Shown here: piece after piece, positions 1 to 6,593 of the stretch | Numbering within the stretch: position 1 is the stretch's first letter | Layout of the letters: each line of letters opens with the position of its first letter | Assembly: GCA_964543575.1 (NCBI GenBank) | Contig: CAZIYV010000090.1 | Coordinates: forward strand, 1-13,683 | Direction: 5' to 3' | Length of the DNA stretch: 13,683 nt | DNA from: Pelotomaculum_B sp964543575 | Lineage (GTDB): Bacteria; Bacillota; Desulfotomaculia; Desulfotomaculales; Pelotomaculaceae | Made by a program: the position numbers and the translations under genes | The notes under the pieces: model-generated | The model's input: only the letters and a program-made list of their open reading frames with translations | What the model was told of the DNA's origin: nothing | The model's database searches: none

Positions 1-1184
1 ATGGCTATAATCAGGCTACCGTTGTTATGCGCGTCGGCAGCAATGATCTGGTTGCCGGTGGAAAGTCCATGATAATGGATGTGACGCCGCTTCTCAAAAA
101 AGGGCGGGTGTACCTTCCGGCTCGTTTTGTAGCAGAAGCTTTTGGCTATGAGGTCGGCTGGAACGAATTAGCCCAGGCCGTGCTTATAGGTCCGCCCGGC
201 GCCCTGCCGGAGCCGCCCACACCCATGTGGCAAGTTAAATATGAGCAAAGGGACGTGGCAACCAGTTATGGCCCTCTGCACGCCAACCTGATTTTCATAA
301 ATATGAACAACCCGCGTGTAGAAATCAAACCGGTGCTGGCCGGAAACAGCTTGGGTAAAAGTGAGGAACTGGCTTCCATGGCGAGCAGGTCAGGGGCAGT
401 GGCAGCCATTAACGGAACTTATTTCAACGCCTACGACCAGAATGATTTACTGCCGCACGGCACCCTGGCGGCAAATTACAGCTACTTCCACCTGGGCAGT
501 GACGCCACACTGGGCGTTAATGAAGAAAACCAGGTGATTATAGGCAAATATACGCCGGGTATCACAGGCGGCACAGGAGGCTCATGGGTCTGGCCCAACT
601 GGTGGTATGCCTGGGGCTTGAACCATGTTTACTCTGACGACGCCATCGTGGTTTTCACTCCCGTCTATAAAGATGGCACAACTCCCAGCGGCAGGACCTG
701 CGTGGTGGTCAGAAACGGCGTGGTGACCGGAATTGAAACAGGACCTGTACGCATACCCCAGGATGGTTATGTGATCTGGTACGGACAAAATAACAGCGAA
801 AGGGCAGACCAGTTTTCCATAGGTAAGAAGGTTGATTACAAAATAACCCATAAGGAAGACCCCAGTCTTAATTTTAAGTCAGCTATGGGCAACTACCCCC
901 TGCTTTTGCTGGGTGGTGAGATTGCAGTCGGCCAAGTGAGCGATGCCAAGCTTAAAATAGAGGCCCCCAGGAGTTTTGCCGGGGTGGACCGGGATAATAT
1001 ACTTGTTATAGGCACGGTCGACTCCGCTGATGTATGGGGTTTGGCGGAGTTAACACGAAACCTGGGTCTGAAAAACGCGCTGAACCTTGATGGCGGCGCA
1101 TCGTGCGGCCTCTATTATAACGGAGAATACATCAGGCAGCCGGGTCGTCCCCTTTCCAACTGCCTGGCAGTTGTGATAAACTAG
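1..1184 (+). CDS. Copper amine oxidase-like N-domain + phosphodiester glycosidase (NAGPA) domain protein, 5' partial
   Basis: The reading frame is open from the window edge (codons in phase from base 3), so the true start and any signal peptide lie upstream; the ATG at 27 is internal. The first ~65 visible residues resemble the copper amine oxidase N-terminal-like domain common in Clostridia surface proteins (GRVYLPARFVAEAFGYEVGW). The rest matches the phosphodiester glycosidase/NAGPA family: an early AAINGTYFN segment, an APRSFAGVDRDN segment and the family-typical NLDGGAS motif encoded at 1083-1103. By family knowledge this suggests an extracytoplasmic enzyme acting on sugar-phosphodiester or cell-envelope glycan substrates; the substrate cannot be read from sequence. 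The gene ends with TAG 60 bp before the next gene, with no terminator between. Domain calls are fairly secure, function is inferred. Confidence 0.85.
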   Translation, partial: GYNQATVVMRVGSNDLVAGGKSMIMDVTPLLKKGRVYLPARFVAEAFGYEVGWNELAQAVLIGPPGALPEPPTPMWQVKYEQRDVATSYGPLHANLIFINMNNPRVEIKPVLAGNSLGKSEELASMASRSGAVAAINGTYFNAYDQNDLLPHGTLAANYSYFHLGSDATLGVNEENQVIIGKYTPGITGGTGGSWVWPNWWYAWGLNHVYSDDAIVVFTPVYKDGTTPSGRTCVVVRNGVVTGIETGPVRIPQDGYVIWYGQNNSERADQFSIGKKVDYKITHKEDPSLNFKSAMGNYPLLLLGGEIAVGQVSDAKLKIEAPRSFAGVDRDNILVIGTVDSADVWGLAELTRNLGLKNALNLDGGASCGLYYNGEYIRQPGRPLSNCLAVVIN

Positions 1185-1198
1185 CACGCGAATATAAA
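1171..1198 (+). promoter_or_regulatory. Candidate sigma-A promoter for the iron-sulfur protein gene
   Basis: TTGTGA (1171-1176), a 16-bp spacer and TATAAA (1193-1198) precede the next gene by about 45 bp. It overlaps the end of the upstream gene. Match quality is moderate, and read-through from upstream is equally possible. Confidence 0.35.
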
Positions 1199-1244
1199 AA
1201 ACCCTTCTATTTACTATAGCAACCCGCAAAGGAGTGATTATTGT

Positions 1245-2357
1245 ATGGGACATATAAACAACGCCAAAGAGGTAGTCTACCGGGCCTTGGCCGACCGGCT
1301 GAGTAAAAACCCCGTAGGGGTAAAGATAAATGAGACTTTGATGGAAATACTGTACCGGCTTTATACGGAGAGTGAGGCTCTGGTGGGAGGCAGTTTCCCT
1401 TTAGCCCCGGTGACTCTGGACAAGATTGCCATGGAGAGCGGGATTGGGGAAGATAGCTTGAAAAACATTTTAGAGAGCATGGCTGAAAAGGGGCTGGTAA
1501 TGGACCTGCCCCGCCGGGATAAGGTGCTGTACATACTTGCCCCAATGGTCATAGGCTTTTTCGAGTACACCTTCATGCGGGTAAGAGATGATATTAACAT
1601 AAAGGAACTGGCCGAACTTTTCGAAAGGTATTTCCAGAATGACGAAGTAAGAGAAGAATTATCCGGGGGCTCCACCAAGATGTTCAAGGCCCTGGTCTAT
1701 GAAAGAATCATCCCTGCCGCTGTTGAAACGGAAGTACTGAGCTATGAAAGAGCTTCCGCCATAATTCGCTCCTCCGGCGGCGGTGCGCTGTCAATTTGCT
1801 CCTGCCGCCACAAGGCCGGCCACCTGAACAAAGCCTGCGGCGCGCCGCTTGAAGTATGCACATCCCTGGGCCAAAGCGCGGCGGAATGGCTGGTGCGCAG
1901 GGGGTTGGGCAAACCGGCCACCGTTGATGAACTGCTCGGGGTGCTGGAGCAAACGGAAAAAGCCGGATTGGTCCATCTGGGCGACAACGTGCTCAATAGG
2001 CCTACTTTTATCTGCCACTGCTGCGGCTGCTGCTGTACTGTGCTTCATTCAATCAGGGAGTCCGGAAAATTCATGGCTCACCCCAGCAATTTCATGCCGC
2101 GGTTAACAGAAGAGGTTTGCAGCGGCTGCGGCGCCTGCCAAGCCGCCTGCCAGATCCTGGCCATTACCATGCAAGGCGGCGCCGGAGGCATAGAGCTGCC
2201 TGTGGTTAATGAAGACATCTGCCTGGGCTGCGGAGTATGCGCCTGTGCCTGCCCTACGGGAGCGCTGGCCATGTCCCGGCGTCAGGTTTTACACCATCCT
2301 CCCCAAAACAGCATGGAAAAGTTCGCGCGGATAGCCCGGGAAAAGGGCAGGAGGTAG
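1245..2357 (+). CDS. Winged-helix-like / multi-cluster 4Fe-4S ferredoxin protein
   Basis: A 370-residue protein starting at ATG 1245 behind an AAAGGAG ribosome site at 1228-1234. Residues ~55-95 look like a small helix-turn-helix (TLDKIAMESGIGEDSLKNIL), followed by a helical region. The C-terminal half holds 19 cysteines: C185/C187/C198/C205 in a CxCRH-x10-C-x6-C pattern; a dense C257-H-CC-G-CCC264 cluster; and two classical CxxCxxCxxxC ferredoxin sites (C292-C302 and C326-C336, the latter followed by Pro and with an extra Cys at 334). The last two should each bind one 4Fe-4S cluster by family rule. The first two motifs recur, as I remember, in anaerobe ferredoxin-like proteins of unknown role. 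No membrane segments are seen. It is likely a cytoplasmic electron carrier or redox sensor; the exact function is unknown. Confidence 0.88.
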   Translation: MGHINNAKEVVYRALADRLSKNPVGVKINETLMEILYRLYTESEALVGGSFPLAPVTLDKIAMESGIGEDSLKNILESMAEKGLVMDLPRRDKVLYILAPMVIGFFEYTFMRVRDDINIKELAELFERYFQNDEVREELSGGSTKMFKALVYERIIPAAVETEVLSYERASAIIRSSGGGALSICSCRHKAGHLNKACGAPLEVCTSLGQSAAEWLVRRGLGKPATVDELLGVLEQTEKAGLVHLGDNVLNRPTFICHCCGCCCTVLHSIRESGKFMAHPSNFMPRLTEEVCSGCGACQAACQILAITMQGGAGGIELPVVNEDICLGCGVCACACPTGALAMSRRQVLHHPPQNSMEKFARIAREKGRR

Positions 2358-2379
2358 CAAAGAAGAACCCGGAAAATGT

Positions 2380-2410
2380 AAAAACCGGTGTGAATTCCAC
2401 CGGTTTTTTT
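2380..2410. terminator. Bidirectional intrinsic terminator between iron-sulfur gene and tRNA-Met
   Basis: A 9-bp stem AAACCGGTG (2382-2390) / CACCGGTTT (2398-2406) with a 7-nt loop. T-runs exist on both strands (T at 2404-2410 on plus; A-run at 2380-2384 giving T on minus). It can end the plus-strand gene (stop at 2357) and the minus-strand tRNA-Met transcript (3' end at 2416). Confidence 0.88.
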
Positions 2411-2415
2411 CTTCT

Positions 2416-2492
2416 TGGTAGCGGCGCAGGGACTTGAACCCCGGACACCACGGGTATGAACCGTGTGCTCTAACCAGCTGAGCTACGCCGCC
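2416..2492 (-). tRNA. tRNA-Met (CAT), elongator type
   Basis: A 77-nt cloverleaf including an encoded CCA. Acceptor stem GGCGGCG / CGCCGCT, D-loop with AGCTCAGCTGG, anticodon stem-loop CACGG-TTCATAC-CCGTG with anticodon CAT, and T-arm with GGTTCAA. It lacks initiator features (the first base pair forms and the anticodon stem lacks the three GC pairs), so elongator Met is preferred. A CAT tRNA can also be the lysidine-modified Ile isoacceptor, but the body resembles elongator Met. It is the last gene of the Thr-Met unit, followed 10 nt later by a terminator hairpin. Confidence 0.94.
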
Positions 2493-2499
2493 ATATATA

Positions 2500-2602
2500 G
2501 TCGTCGGTCGTCAGCAAGCGGTCGTCAGATTTTTGATGGGATTCGCCAAAGGTGAATTCCTTCTATCCTGACGTCTTACGTCCGACGTCTTACGTCCGAA
2601 TT
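2500..2602. repeat. Opposed heptanucleotide array filling the Thr-Met tRNA spacer (element R1)
   Basis: The whole spacer between two tRNA genes is repetitive. The left arm (2501-2531) reads in 7-bp steps such as TCGGTCG and TCAGATT. The right arm (2568-2602) reads CTGACGT, CTTACGT, CCGACGT, CTTACGT, CCGAATT and contains a perfect 14-bp tandem duplication (2570-2583 = 2584-2597). The arms are opposed and partly complementary. In the middle is an apical hairpin: GGATTCGCC (2539-2547), AAA, GGTGAATTCC (2551-2560), 9 bp with one bulge. The right arm touches the encoded CCA of tRNA-Thr at 2603. It is probably transcribed as a hairpin inside the tRNA precursor. Confidence 0.8.
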
Positions 2603-2678
<76 letters not shown>

Positions 2679-2710
2679 ATATTGGTGGAGGCGATTAAGC
2701 CTCGTTGTAT

Positions 2711-2740
2711 AGTTTAGCACAGGTTAAATTGCCTTGTCAA
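2711..2740 (-). promoter_or_regulatory. Sigma-A promoter of the tRNA-Thr(GGT)-tRNA-Met unit
   Basis: On the minus strand: perfect TTGACA (2735-2740), 18-bp spacer, TAAACT (2711-2716) with an upstream TGC giving an extended -10. Predicted start is ~25 nt before the tRNA-Thr 5' end at 2678. Confidence 0.75.
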
Positions 2741-2809
2741 CTTGGGTTTTCTTAGTTTGGTTACCCTTTTTCACTGGTTTAAGGACCGCTCGTGACAACC
2801 TTTTGAGCA

Positions 2810-2855
2810 GGATTGGCATTTTTTGATTTTTTTTTATCAAAAGTCAAGGTAATCC
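2810..2855. other. T-rich imperfect inverted repeat of unknown role
   Basis: GGATT (2810-2814) pairs with AATCC (2851-2855), and inside it TTTTGAT (2821-2827) pairs perfectly with ATCAAAA (2836-2842) around eight Ts. It lies between the divergent tRNA and exchanger promoters in a 426-bp gene-free stretch (2679-3104), which otherwise holds only those promoters and the riboswitch. It may be a weak hairpin, a protein site or a decayed small mobile element. Confidence 0.4.
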
Positions 2856-2888
2856 CGCTGTAGAGGCAGCGTCTAAATCAAAAAACAC

Positions 2889-2919
2889 TTGACATAATAT
2901 CGTATTACTGTAATAATAC
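2889..2919 (+). promoter_or_regulatory. Promoter of the riboswitch-exchanger transcript with an overlapping palindrome
   Basis: TTGACA (2889-2894), 17-bp spacer, AATAAT (2912-2917) with TGT just upstream (extended -10). A dyad ATTAC-T-GTAAT (2904-2914), nested in GTATTA (2902-2907) / TAATAC (2914-2919), overlaps the -10 and could be a repressor operator. The dyad is seen directly; a bound regulator is inference. Confidence 0.65.
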
Positions 2920-2937
2920 TCCCTAGATAATTAGAGT

Positions 2938-3040
2938 GGACAAGGGGAGTAGCCACCGGGCATCAGCCCGGAGCAGGAGCCGTCATCACGGTAGCAATAC
3001 CCGGCTTTTGCAACCTGAAACGGTAGGCAAGACCTTCGTA
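2938..3040 (+). ncRNA. yybP-ykoY (Mn2+) riboswitch aptamer
   Basis: It carries the family's two hallmark segments: AAGGGGAGTAGCC near the 5' side (2942-2954) and CTGAAACGGTAGGCAAGACC near the 3' side (3015-3034). P1 can form from ACAAGG (2940-2945) and CCTT-c-GT (3033-3039). Internal helices include a perfect CCGGGC-ATCA-GCCCGG hairpin at 2956-2971 and CCGT-CATC-ACGG at 2980-2991. By family knowledge this aptamer senses Mn2+ and usually turns expression of cation exporters on. The P1 3' strand is shared with the terminator that follows, fitting an ON switch. Confidence 0.9.
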
Positions 3041-3079
3041 TTTTCTAACTTGGAAAATGCGTGGGTCTTTTTAATTTTC
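3030..3079 (+). terminator. Riboswitch expression-platform terminator
   Basis: Long hairpin: AGACC (3030-3034) with GGTCT (3064-3068), and CGTATTTTC (3037-3045) with GAAAATGCG (3053-3061), loop TAACTTG, then a T-run. Its 5' arm overlaps the aptamer P1 3' strand, so P1 formation and termination are mutually exclusive. The exchanger start codon is 25 nt further on. Confidence 0.88.
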
Positions 3080-3104
3080 TAGATTATAGTTGGGAGTGAT
3101 AATC

Positions 3105-4100
3105 ATGGGAATGAGTATTCTGGTACTGGCCGCGGGATTACTGGCCATCCTTGCCGGCGCTAAAATTTTCACCAACGGTGTGGAATGGCTGGGCAAAAGG
3201 CTGAATCTTTCCGAGGGCGCGGTCGGCAGCGTCCTGGCAGCGGTTGGGACAGCACTGCCTGAAACGATGGTGCCTCTGATCGCTATTTTGTATACCCAAT
3301 CAAGTAGTGCACAGGATGTTGCCATCGGAGCTATTTTGGGCGCCCCGTTTATGTTAAGCACGCTGGCTTTTGGTGTAGTCGGCGTATCTAAAATGTTTTA
3401 TTGCCGGGGGACTGACACAAATTGTGTTGACGTCAAGCGATCGATTTTTAGCAGGGACTTGAAATATTTTATTTCCTTTTATTCCATTGCCATAGCAGCG
3501 GCACTCTTGCCCAACCATACGGCTAAAGCAGTCGTAGCCGTGGCCCTGGTTTTGGGGTACGGCTACTATGTGTATAAAACCCTGGGGGACGGGGATGGGC
3601 TGTCTGAAATGGACCTGCCCCCGCTTTACCTGTGGAGAAAAAGCTCCGAGGCCCCTATTTATATAATTTTGGTGCAGATAGTCATAAGCCTGGTTTTAAT
3701 CACCGGCGGCGCCAACTATTTTATCGGCGCTCTGGACACCATAGCCACCTGGATGATGGTTCCGGCCCTGTTCCTGTCCCTGATTATCACACCAGTGGCC
3801 ACGGAACTCCCGGAGAAATTCAACAGTGTCATCTGGGTCAAAAGCGGGAAAGACACCCTGGCTCTGGGAAATATCACCGGCGCCATGGTTTTTCAGGGAT
3901 CTATCATCCCGGCCATCGGCATCACGTTGACTCCCTGGTTGCTCACTCCGTTAGCTGCTGTGAGCGCCGGCCTGGCCCTGCTTTCAAGCTTGACCATGTA
4001 CATGTTTACCGCCAGGAAAAAGAATTTGAAAGCGGGCCTTTTCATGTACCCTGTGATTTTTTACGGTATCTTTTTGATACTGGTCGTTACCCTGTTATAA
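3105..4100 (+). CDS. CaCA-family cation/sodium (calcium- or manganese-type) exchanger
   Basis: 331 residues from ATG 3105, chosen because GGGAG at 3092-3096 sits 8 nt upstream; a TTG further 5' lies inside that site. It is strongly hydrophobic with about ten membrane segments and two alpha-repeats: GSVLAAVGTALPE (residues 41-53) with DVAIGAILGA, and IITPVATELPE (227-237) with DTLALGNITGAMVFQGS (250-266). The conserved Glu of each repeat (E53, E237) fits the cation site of Ca2+/cation antiporters. Some signature positions differ from the usual GTSLPE and GNxxGSNxxN forms. Family members swap Na+ or H+ for Ca2+ or other divalents. Control by a Mn2+ riboswitch suggests Mn2+ (or Ca2+/Mn2+) efflux here, which is inference. 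It is 69 bp upstream of htpX with no terminator between. Confidence 0.9.
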   Translation: MGMSILVLAAGLLAILAGAKIFTNGVEWLGKRLNLSEGAVGSVLAAVGTALPETMVPLIAILYTQSSSAQDVAIGAILGAPFMLSTLAFGVVGVSKMFYCRGTDTNCVDVKRSIFSRDLKYFISFYSIAIAAALLPNHTAKAVVAVALVLGYGYYVYKTLGDGDGLSEMDLPPLYLWRKSSEAPIYIILVQIVISLVLITGGANYFIGALDTIATWMMVPALFLSLIITPVATELPEKFNSVIWVKSGKDTLALGNITGAMVFQGSIIPAIGITLTPWLLTPLAAVSAGLALLSSLTMYMFTARKKNLKAGLFMYPVIFYGIFLILVVTLL

Positions 4101-4169
4101 AGCGGATGGTTGATGTTTAAAGAAACAAGGTTTTATTAAATAAACATTCTATACAAGGAGGATGTATAA

Positions 4170-5012
4170 ATGAATAATTTTAGGATCTGGCTCTTAATGG
4201 GCATACTCTCAGTAATCCTGGTTCTCATTGGCGGGGCGGTAGGCGGCAGAACTGGCGCCGGGTTATTCTTCCTGATATCTCTCGGGATGAATTTCTTCAG
4301 CTACTATTTCAGTGACAAGATTGCCATCCGCATGACCAGATCGCAGCCGGTCTCAGAAGGAGAGGCGCCGGAATTATACAGCGTTGTGCAACTACTAACC
4401 AGCAGGGCAGGCCTGCCCATGCCCCGCATCTATATCACTCCGTCAGCGCAGCCCAACGCCTTTGCTACCGGAAGAAATCCGGAGCATGCGGCTGTGGCCG
4501 TAACTGAAGGGCTTCTACGTATCTTAAACCGCAGCGAAATGGAAGGTGTGCTGGCCCATGAGCTTGCCCACATAAAAAACCGTGACGTCCTGCTGGGAAC
4601 CATTGCCGCCGCTTTTGCCGGCGCGATTACCATGATCGCGAACATTATCCAGTGGGGGGCGATTTTAGGCATGGGGCGCGGTGATGATGATGAAGGCGGC
4701 AGTGTTATCGGATCGCTTTTCCTGGCCATTACCGCTCCAATCGCCGCCATGCTCATTCAAATGGCTATTTCACGTTCGCGGGAATTCCAGGCGGATGATA
4801 CCGGCGCCCGCATCGCAGGGAATACCGGCGGCCTGGCCAACGCGCTGGTAAAGCTTGAAAACGCGGCACAGCGGGTGCCCATGCAGCTGAACCCGGCGGC
4901 ATCACACCTTTTTATTGTGAACCCGCTGTCCGGCGCATCCATCGCCAAGCTATTCAGCACCCACCCTCCCATCAGCGAAAGGGTTAAGCGACTCGGCGAA
5001 ATGAAGATATAA
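4170..5012 (+). CDS. htpX: HtpX-like M48 family membrane zinc metalloprotease
   Basis: 280 residues, ATG 4170 with perfect AAGGAGG at 4155-4161 and 8-nt spacing. Two N-terminal membrane helices (residues ~6-25 and 28-47) precede a cytoplasmic protease domain with HELAH (130-134) and the third zinc ligand region SREFQAD (203-209); two more hydrophobic stretches occur at ~143-167 and 179-199. C-terminal STHPPISERVKRL is typical of HtpX. By family knowledge it degrades damaged or misassembled membrane proteins with FtsH-type quality control. It lies downstream of the exchanger and may share its riboswitch-controlled transcript; a weak local promoter (TTGATG 4110-4115, TATTAA 4134-4139) is also possible. 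Length is normal. Confidence 0.95.
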   Translation: MNNFRIWLLMGILSVILVLIGGAVGGRTGAGLFFLISLGMNFFSYYFSDKIAIRMTRSQPVSEGEAPELYSVVQLLTSRAGLPMPRIYITPSAQPNAFATGRNPEHAAVAVTEGLLRILNRSEMEGVLAHELAHIKNRDVLLGTIAAAFAGAITMIANIIQWGAILGMGRGDDDEGGSVIGSLFLAITAPIAAMLIQMAISRSREFQADDTGARIAGNTGGLANALVKLENAAQRVPMQLNPAASHLFIVNPLSGASIAKLFSTHPPISERVKRLGEMKI

Positions 5013-5043
5013 GGACCGAAGCAAACAATAAAATAATAATACT

Positions 5044-5091
5044 GATGGCCTCTGCACCTTGATTCACAGGTGCAAAGGCCATCTTTTTTTT
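5044..5091 (+). terminator. Strong intrinsic terminator after htpX
   Basis: GATGGCCT-c-TGCACCT (5044-5059) pairs with AGGTGCA-a-AGGCCATC (5068-5083), 15 bp around one mismatch, loop of 8 nt, then eight Ts (5084-5091). Confidence 0.95.
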
Positions 5092-5239
5092 ATACCGGCA
5101 TGGAACTTATACCTCAAAAAATAATCCAGGCCGGACCAACCGCTGCAAAATAGGGACATTTGACCTTTCTGCATTCATGGGTGTGACGTGCACCATGAGT
5201 ACAAATAATAGCTTCATTCTGCATAGCCAGGGATATGTT
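5092..5239. other. Gene-free spacer, nothing recognised
   Basis: Between the htpX terminator and the tRNA-fMet terminator no convincing ORF, RNA or repeat is seen. An imperfect palindrome, CATGG...CCATG at 5178-5199, is the only structure noticed. Confidence 0.5.
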
Positions 5240-5271
5240 AAAATACACAAAGCGCCCCATCTATGAGGCGC
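5240..5271 (-). terminator. Likely terminator after tRNA-fMet
   Basis: On the minus strand GCGCCTC (5265-5271) pairs with GGGGCGC (5252-5258), 7 bp with one G-T pair and a 6-nt loop, followed by TTTGTGTATTTT. The T-tract is interrupted, so strength is uncertain. Confidence 0.6.
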
Positions 5272-5281
5272 CTGACTTTCT

Positions 5282-5357
<76 letters not shown>

Positions 5358-5370
5358 ATGTCTAAACTCT

Positions 5371-5399
5371 ATTATATCACAGAAGGAGACCTTTTACAA
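5371..5399 (-). promoter_or_regulatory. Sigma-A promoter of tRNA-fMet
   Basis: Minus strand TTGTAA (5394-5399), 17-bp spacer, TATAAT (5371-5376) with TGA before it (extended -10); 14 bp before the tRNA 5' end. Confidence 0.75.
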
Positions 5400-5426
5400 A
5401 TGTCCCGGTCGCCCTTTTGTTGGCTT

Positions 5427-5511
5427 TGGTGGAGGGGGCTGGATTCGAACCAGCGAAGTCGTCGACGGCAGATTTACAGTCTGCTCCCTTTAGCCACTCG
5501 GGAACCCCTCC
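5427..5511 (-). tRNA. tRNA-Tyr (GTA)
   Basis: 85-nt class II tRNA with encoded CCA. Acceptor GGAGGGG / CCCCTCC, anticodon stem-loop GCAGA-CTGTAAA-TCTGC giving GTA, a long variable arm (CGTCGACGACTTCG), and T-arm GGTTCGAATCC. It is downstream of tRNA-Thr(TGT). Confidence 0.96.
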
Positions 5512-5516
5512 ATATA

Positions 5517-5596
5517 GGTCGTCGGTAGTGTGTTGTCGGTTGTTGTAAGATTGTTTTATAATCTGACTTCTGGCTACCGACTACTGACGTCTGATC
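5517..5596. repeat. Opposed heptanucleotide array filling the Thr-Tyr tRNA spacer (element R2)
   Basis: Left arm in 7-bp steps TCGGTAG, TGTGTTG, TCGGTTG, TTGTAAG (5522-5549); right arm CTGACTT, CTGGCTA, CCGACTA, CTGACGT (5563-5590) then CTGATC directly against the tRNA-Thr CCA end at 5597. A small apical hairpin AGATT (5548-5552) / AATCT (5560-5564) joins the arms. Layout matches the 2500-2602 element, including the preceding CCATATA at the tRNA 5' end. Confidence 0.75.
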
Positions 5597-5672
5597 TGGA
5601 GCCGGCGATGGGACTCGAACCCGCAACCTGCTGATTACAAGTCAGCTGCTCTGCCAATTGAGCTACGCCGGC
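5597..5672 (-). tRNA. tRNA-Thr (TGT)
   Basis: 76 nt with encoded CCA (discriminator T). Acceptor GCCGGCG / CGCCGGC, anticodon stem-loop CTGA-CTTGTAA-TCAG with anticodon TGT, T-arm GGTTCGAGTCC. First gene after a consensus promoter. Confidence 0.96.
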
Positions 5673-5687
5673 GATGACACAATAAAA

Positions 5688-5716
5688 ATTATACGTCAAA
5701 TCTAAATCGATGTCAA
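5688..5716 (-). promoter_or_regulatory. Consensus sigma-A promoter of tRNA-Thr(TGT)-tRNA-Tyr
   Basis: Minus strand: exact TTGACA (5711-5716), 17 bp, exact TATAAT (5688-5693), 15 bp before the tRNA-Thr. It begins just past the T-run of the sigH terminator. Confidence 0.88.
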
Positions 5717-5718
5717 GG

Positions 5719-5758
5719 ATAAAAAGACCTTTAACCGATGGTAATCAGTTAAAGGTCT
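5719..5758 (-). terminator. Intrinsic terminator after sigH
   Basis: Perfect 11-bp stem AGACCTTTAAC / GTTAAAGGTCT (plus-strand arms 5725-5735 and 5748-5758), 12-nt loop, then a T-run on the minus strand (A at 5721-5725). It separates sigH from the tRNA promoter. Confidence 0.93.
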
Positions 5759-5796
5759 ACCTGGTTCTGGGTATAGGATTACAACTAATTAACTGG

Positions 5797-6441
5797 TTAA
5801 GCTTCTCTTTTTTCCAGGTAGCGTTCCAATTTGCGCTTGACTCTTTGCAGCGCGTTGTCAATCGACTTTACATGCCGCTTCAAGTCTTCAGCTATTTCCT
5901 GGTATGATTTCCCCTCCAGGTAGGACATCAGTACTTTCCATTCCAAAGAGCTGAGAATCTCGCCCATCTTTTCTTCAATGTCGTCAAACTCTTCACGCGA
6001 AATAATCAATTCCTCAGGGTCAGTAATCTTTGAGCCTGAAATAACATCCAGCAAGGTGCGGTCGGAATCCTCATCATATATTGGCTTGTTCAGCGAAACA
6101 TATGAATTAAGCGGAATGTGTTTTTGCCTGGTAGCTGTTTTAATAGCGGTTATAATCTGCCTGGTAATGCATAATTCGGCAAATGCACGGAATGACGACA
6201 ACTTGTCCAGTTTGAAATCACGAATGGCCTTGTATAAGCCAATCATACCTTCCTGGATGATATCTTCCCTGTCTGCCCCGATCAAAAAGTAGGAGCGGGC
6301 TTTTGCCCTTACAAAGTTCCTGTACTTGTTAATCAGATACTCTAGTGCGCTATCATCACCTTCTCTGGCAAACTCCACTACTTCCTCGTCAATTAGAACC
6401 TGATACCCGATAGGAACTTCCCTTTGGGCTTGAAGACTCAC
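5797..6441 (-). CDS. sigH: RNA polymerase sigma-H factor
   Basis: 214 residues, the usual SigH length. Start is GTG (6439-6441) behind GAGGGG with 6-nt spacing. Region 2 contains ARSYFLIGADREDIIQEGMIGLYKAIRDF and FAELCITRQIITAIKTATRQK; region 4 ends with LEGKSYQEIAEDLKRHVKSIDNALQRVKRKL, the -35-binding helix-turn-helix. SigH directs early sporulation and stationary-phase transcription in Firmicutes, implying a spore-forming lineage. It sits downstream of yacP, as in Bacillus, but is followed here by tRNA genes rather than rpmG-secE-nusG within the window. It has its own promoter, a ~145-nt leader and its own terminator. Confidence 0.95.
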   Translation of the reverse strand: MSLQAQREVPIGYQVLIDEEVVEFAREGDDSALEYLINKYRNFVRAKARSYFLIGADREDIIQEGMIGLYKAIRDFKLDKLSSFRAFAELCITRQIITAIKTATRQKHIPLNSYVSLNKPIYDEDSDRTLLDVISGSKITDPEELIISREEFDDIEEKMGEILSSLEWKVLMSYLEGKSYQEIAEDLKRHVKSIDNALQRVKRKLERYLEKREA

Positions 6442-6587
6442 ATTATCCCCTCGCTCTTTCTCTTTTCAGTACGAGAAAAACAAAAAAACCTCTCCCTCGC
6501 CTGACACTAAGTCCAGGTTATAACCCTCGTGCTTTTTGTCTCTCTGGGTTAAGGCATATTTCAAGGTGAGTTTCCGGTCAAGTTTCC
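6442..6587 (-). promoter_or_regulatory. Long sigH 5' leader with palindrome and T-tract
   Basis: About 145 nt separate the predicted start site from the sigH GTG. The leader has a perfect 10-bp palindrome GGTTATAACC (6516-6525), a small CCTG/CAGG hairpin next to it, and a T7 run (A at 6482-6488 on plus) after a purine stretch. No known riboswitch class was recognised. Attenuation is possible but unproven. Confidence 0.4.
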
Positions 6588-6593
6588 AACATA

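Noticed and set aside
3632..4120. Plus-strand open frame overlapping the exchanger in another frame
   Set aside because: The exchanger frame is clearly coding, with membrane segments and alpha-repeats; this frame is a low-complexity shadow rich in His, Arg and Gly.
5178..5199. Imperfect palindrome CATGG...CCATG
   Set aside because: Weak, with mismatches, and not near a promoter or gene start.
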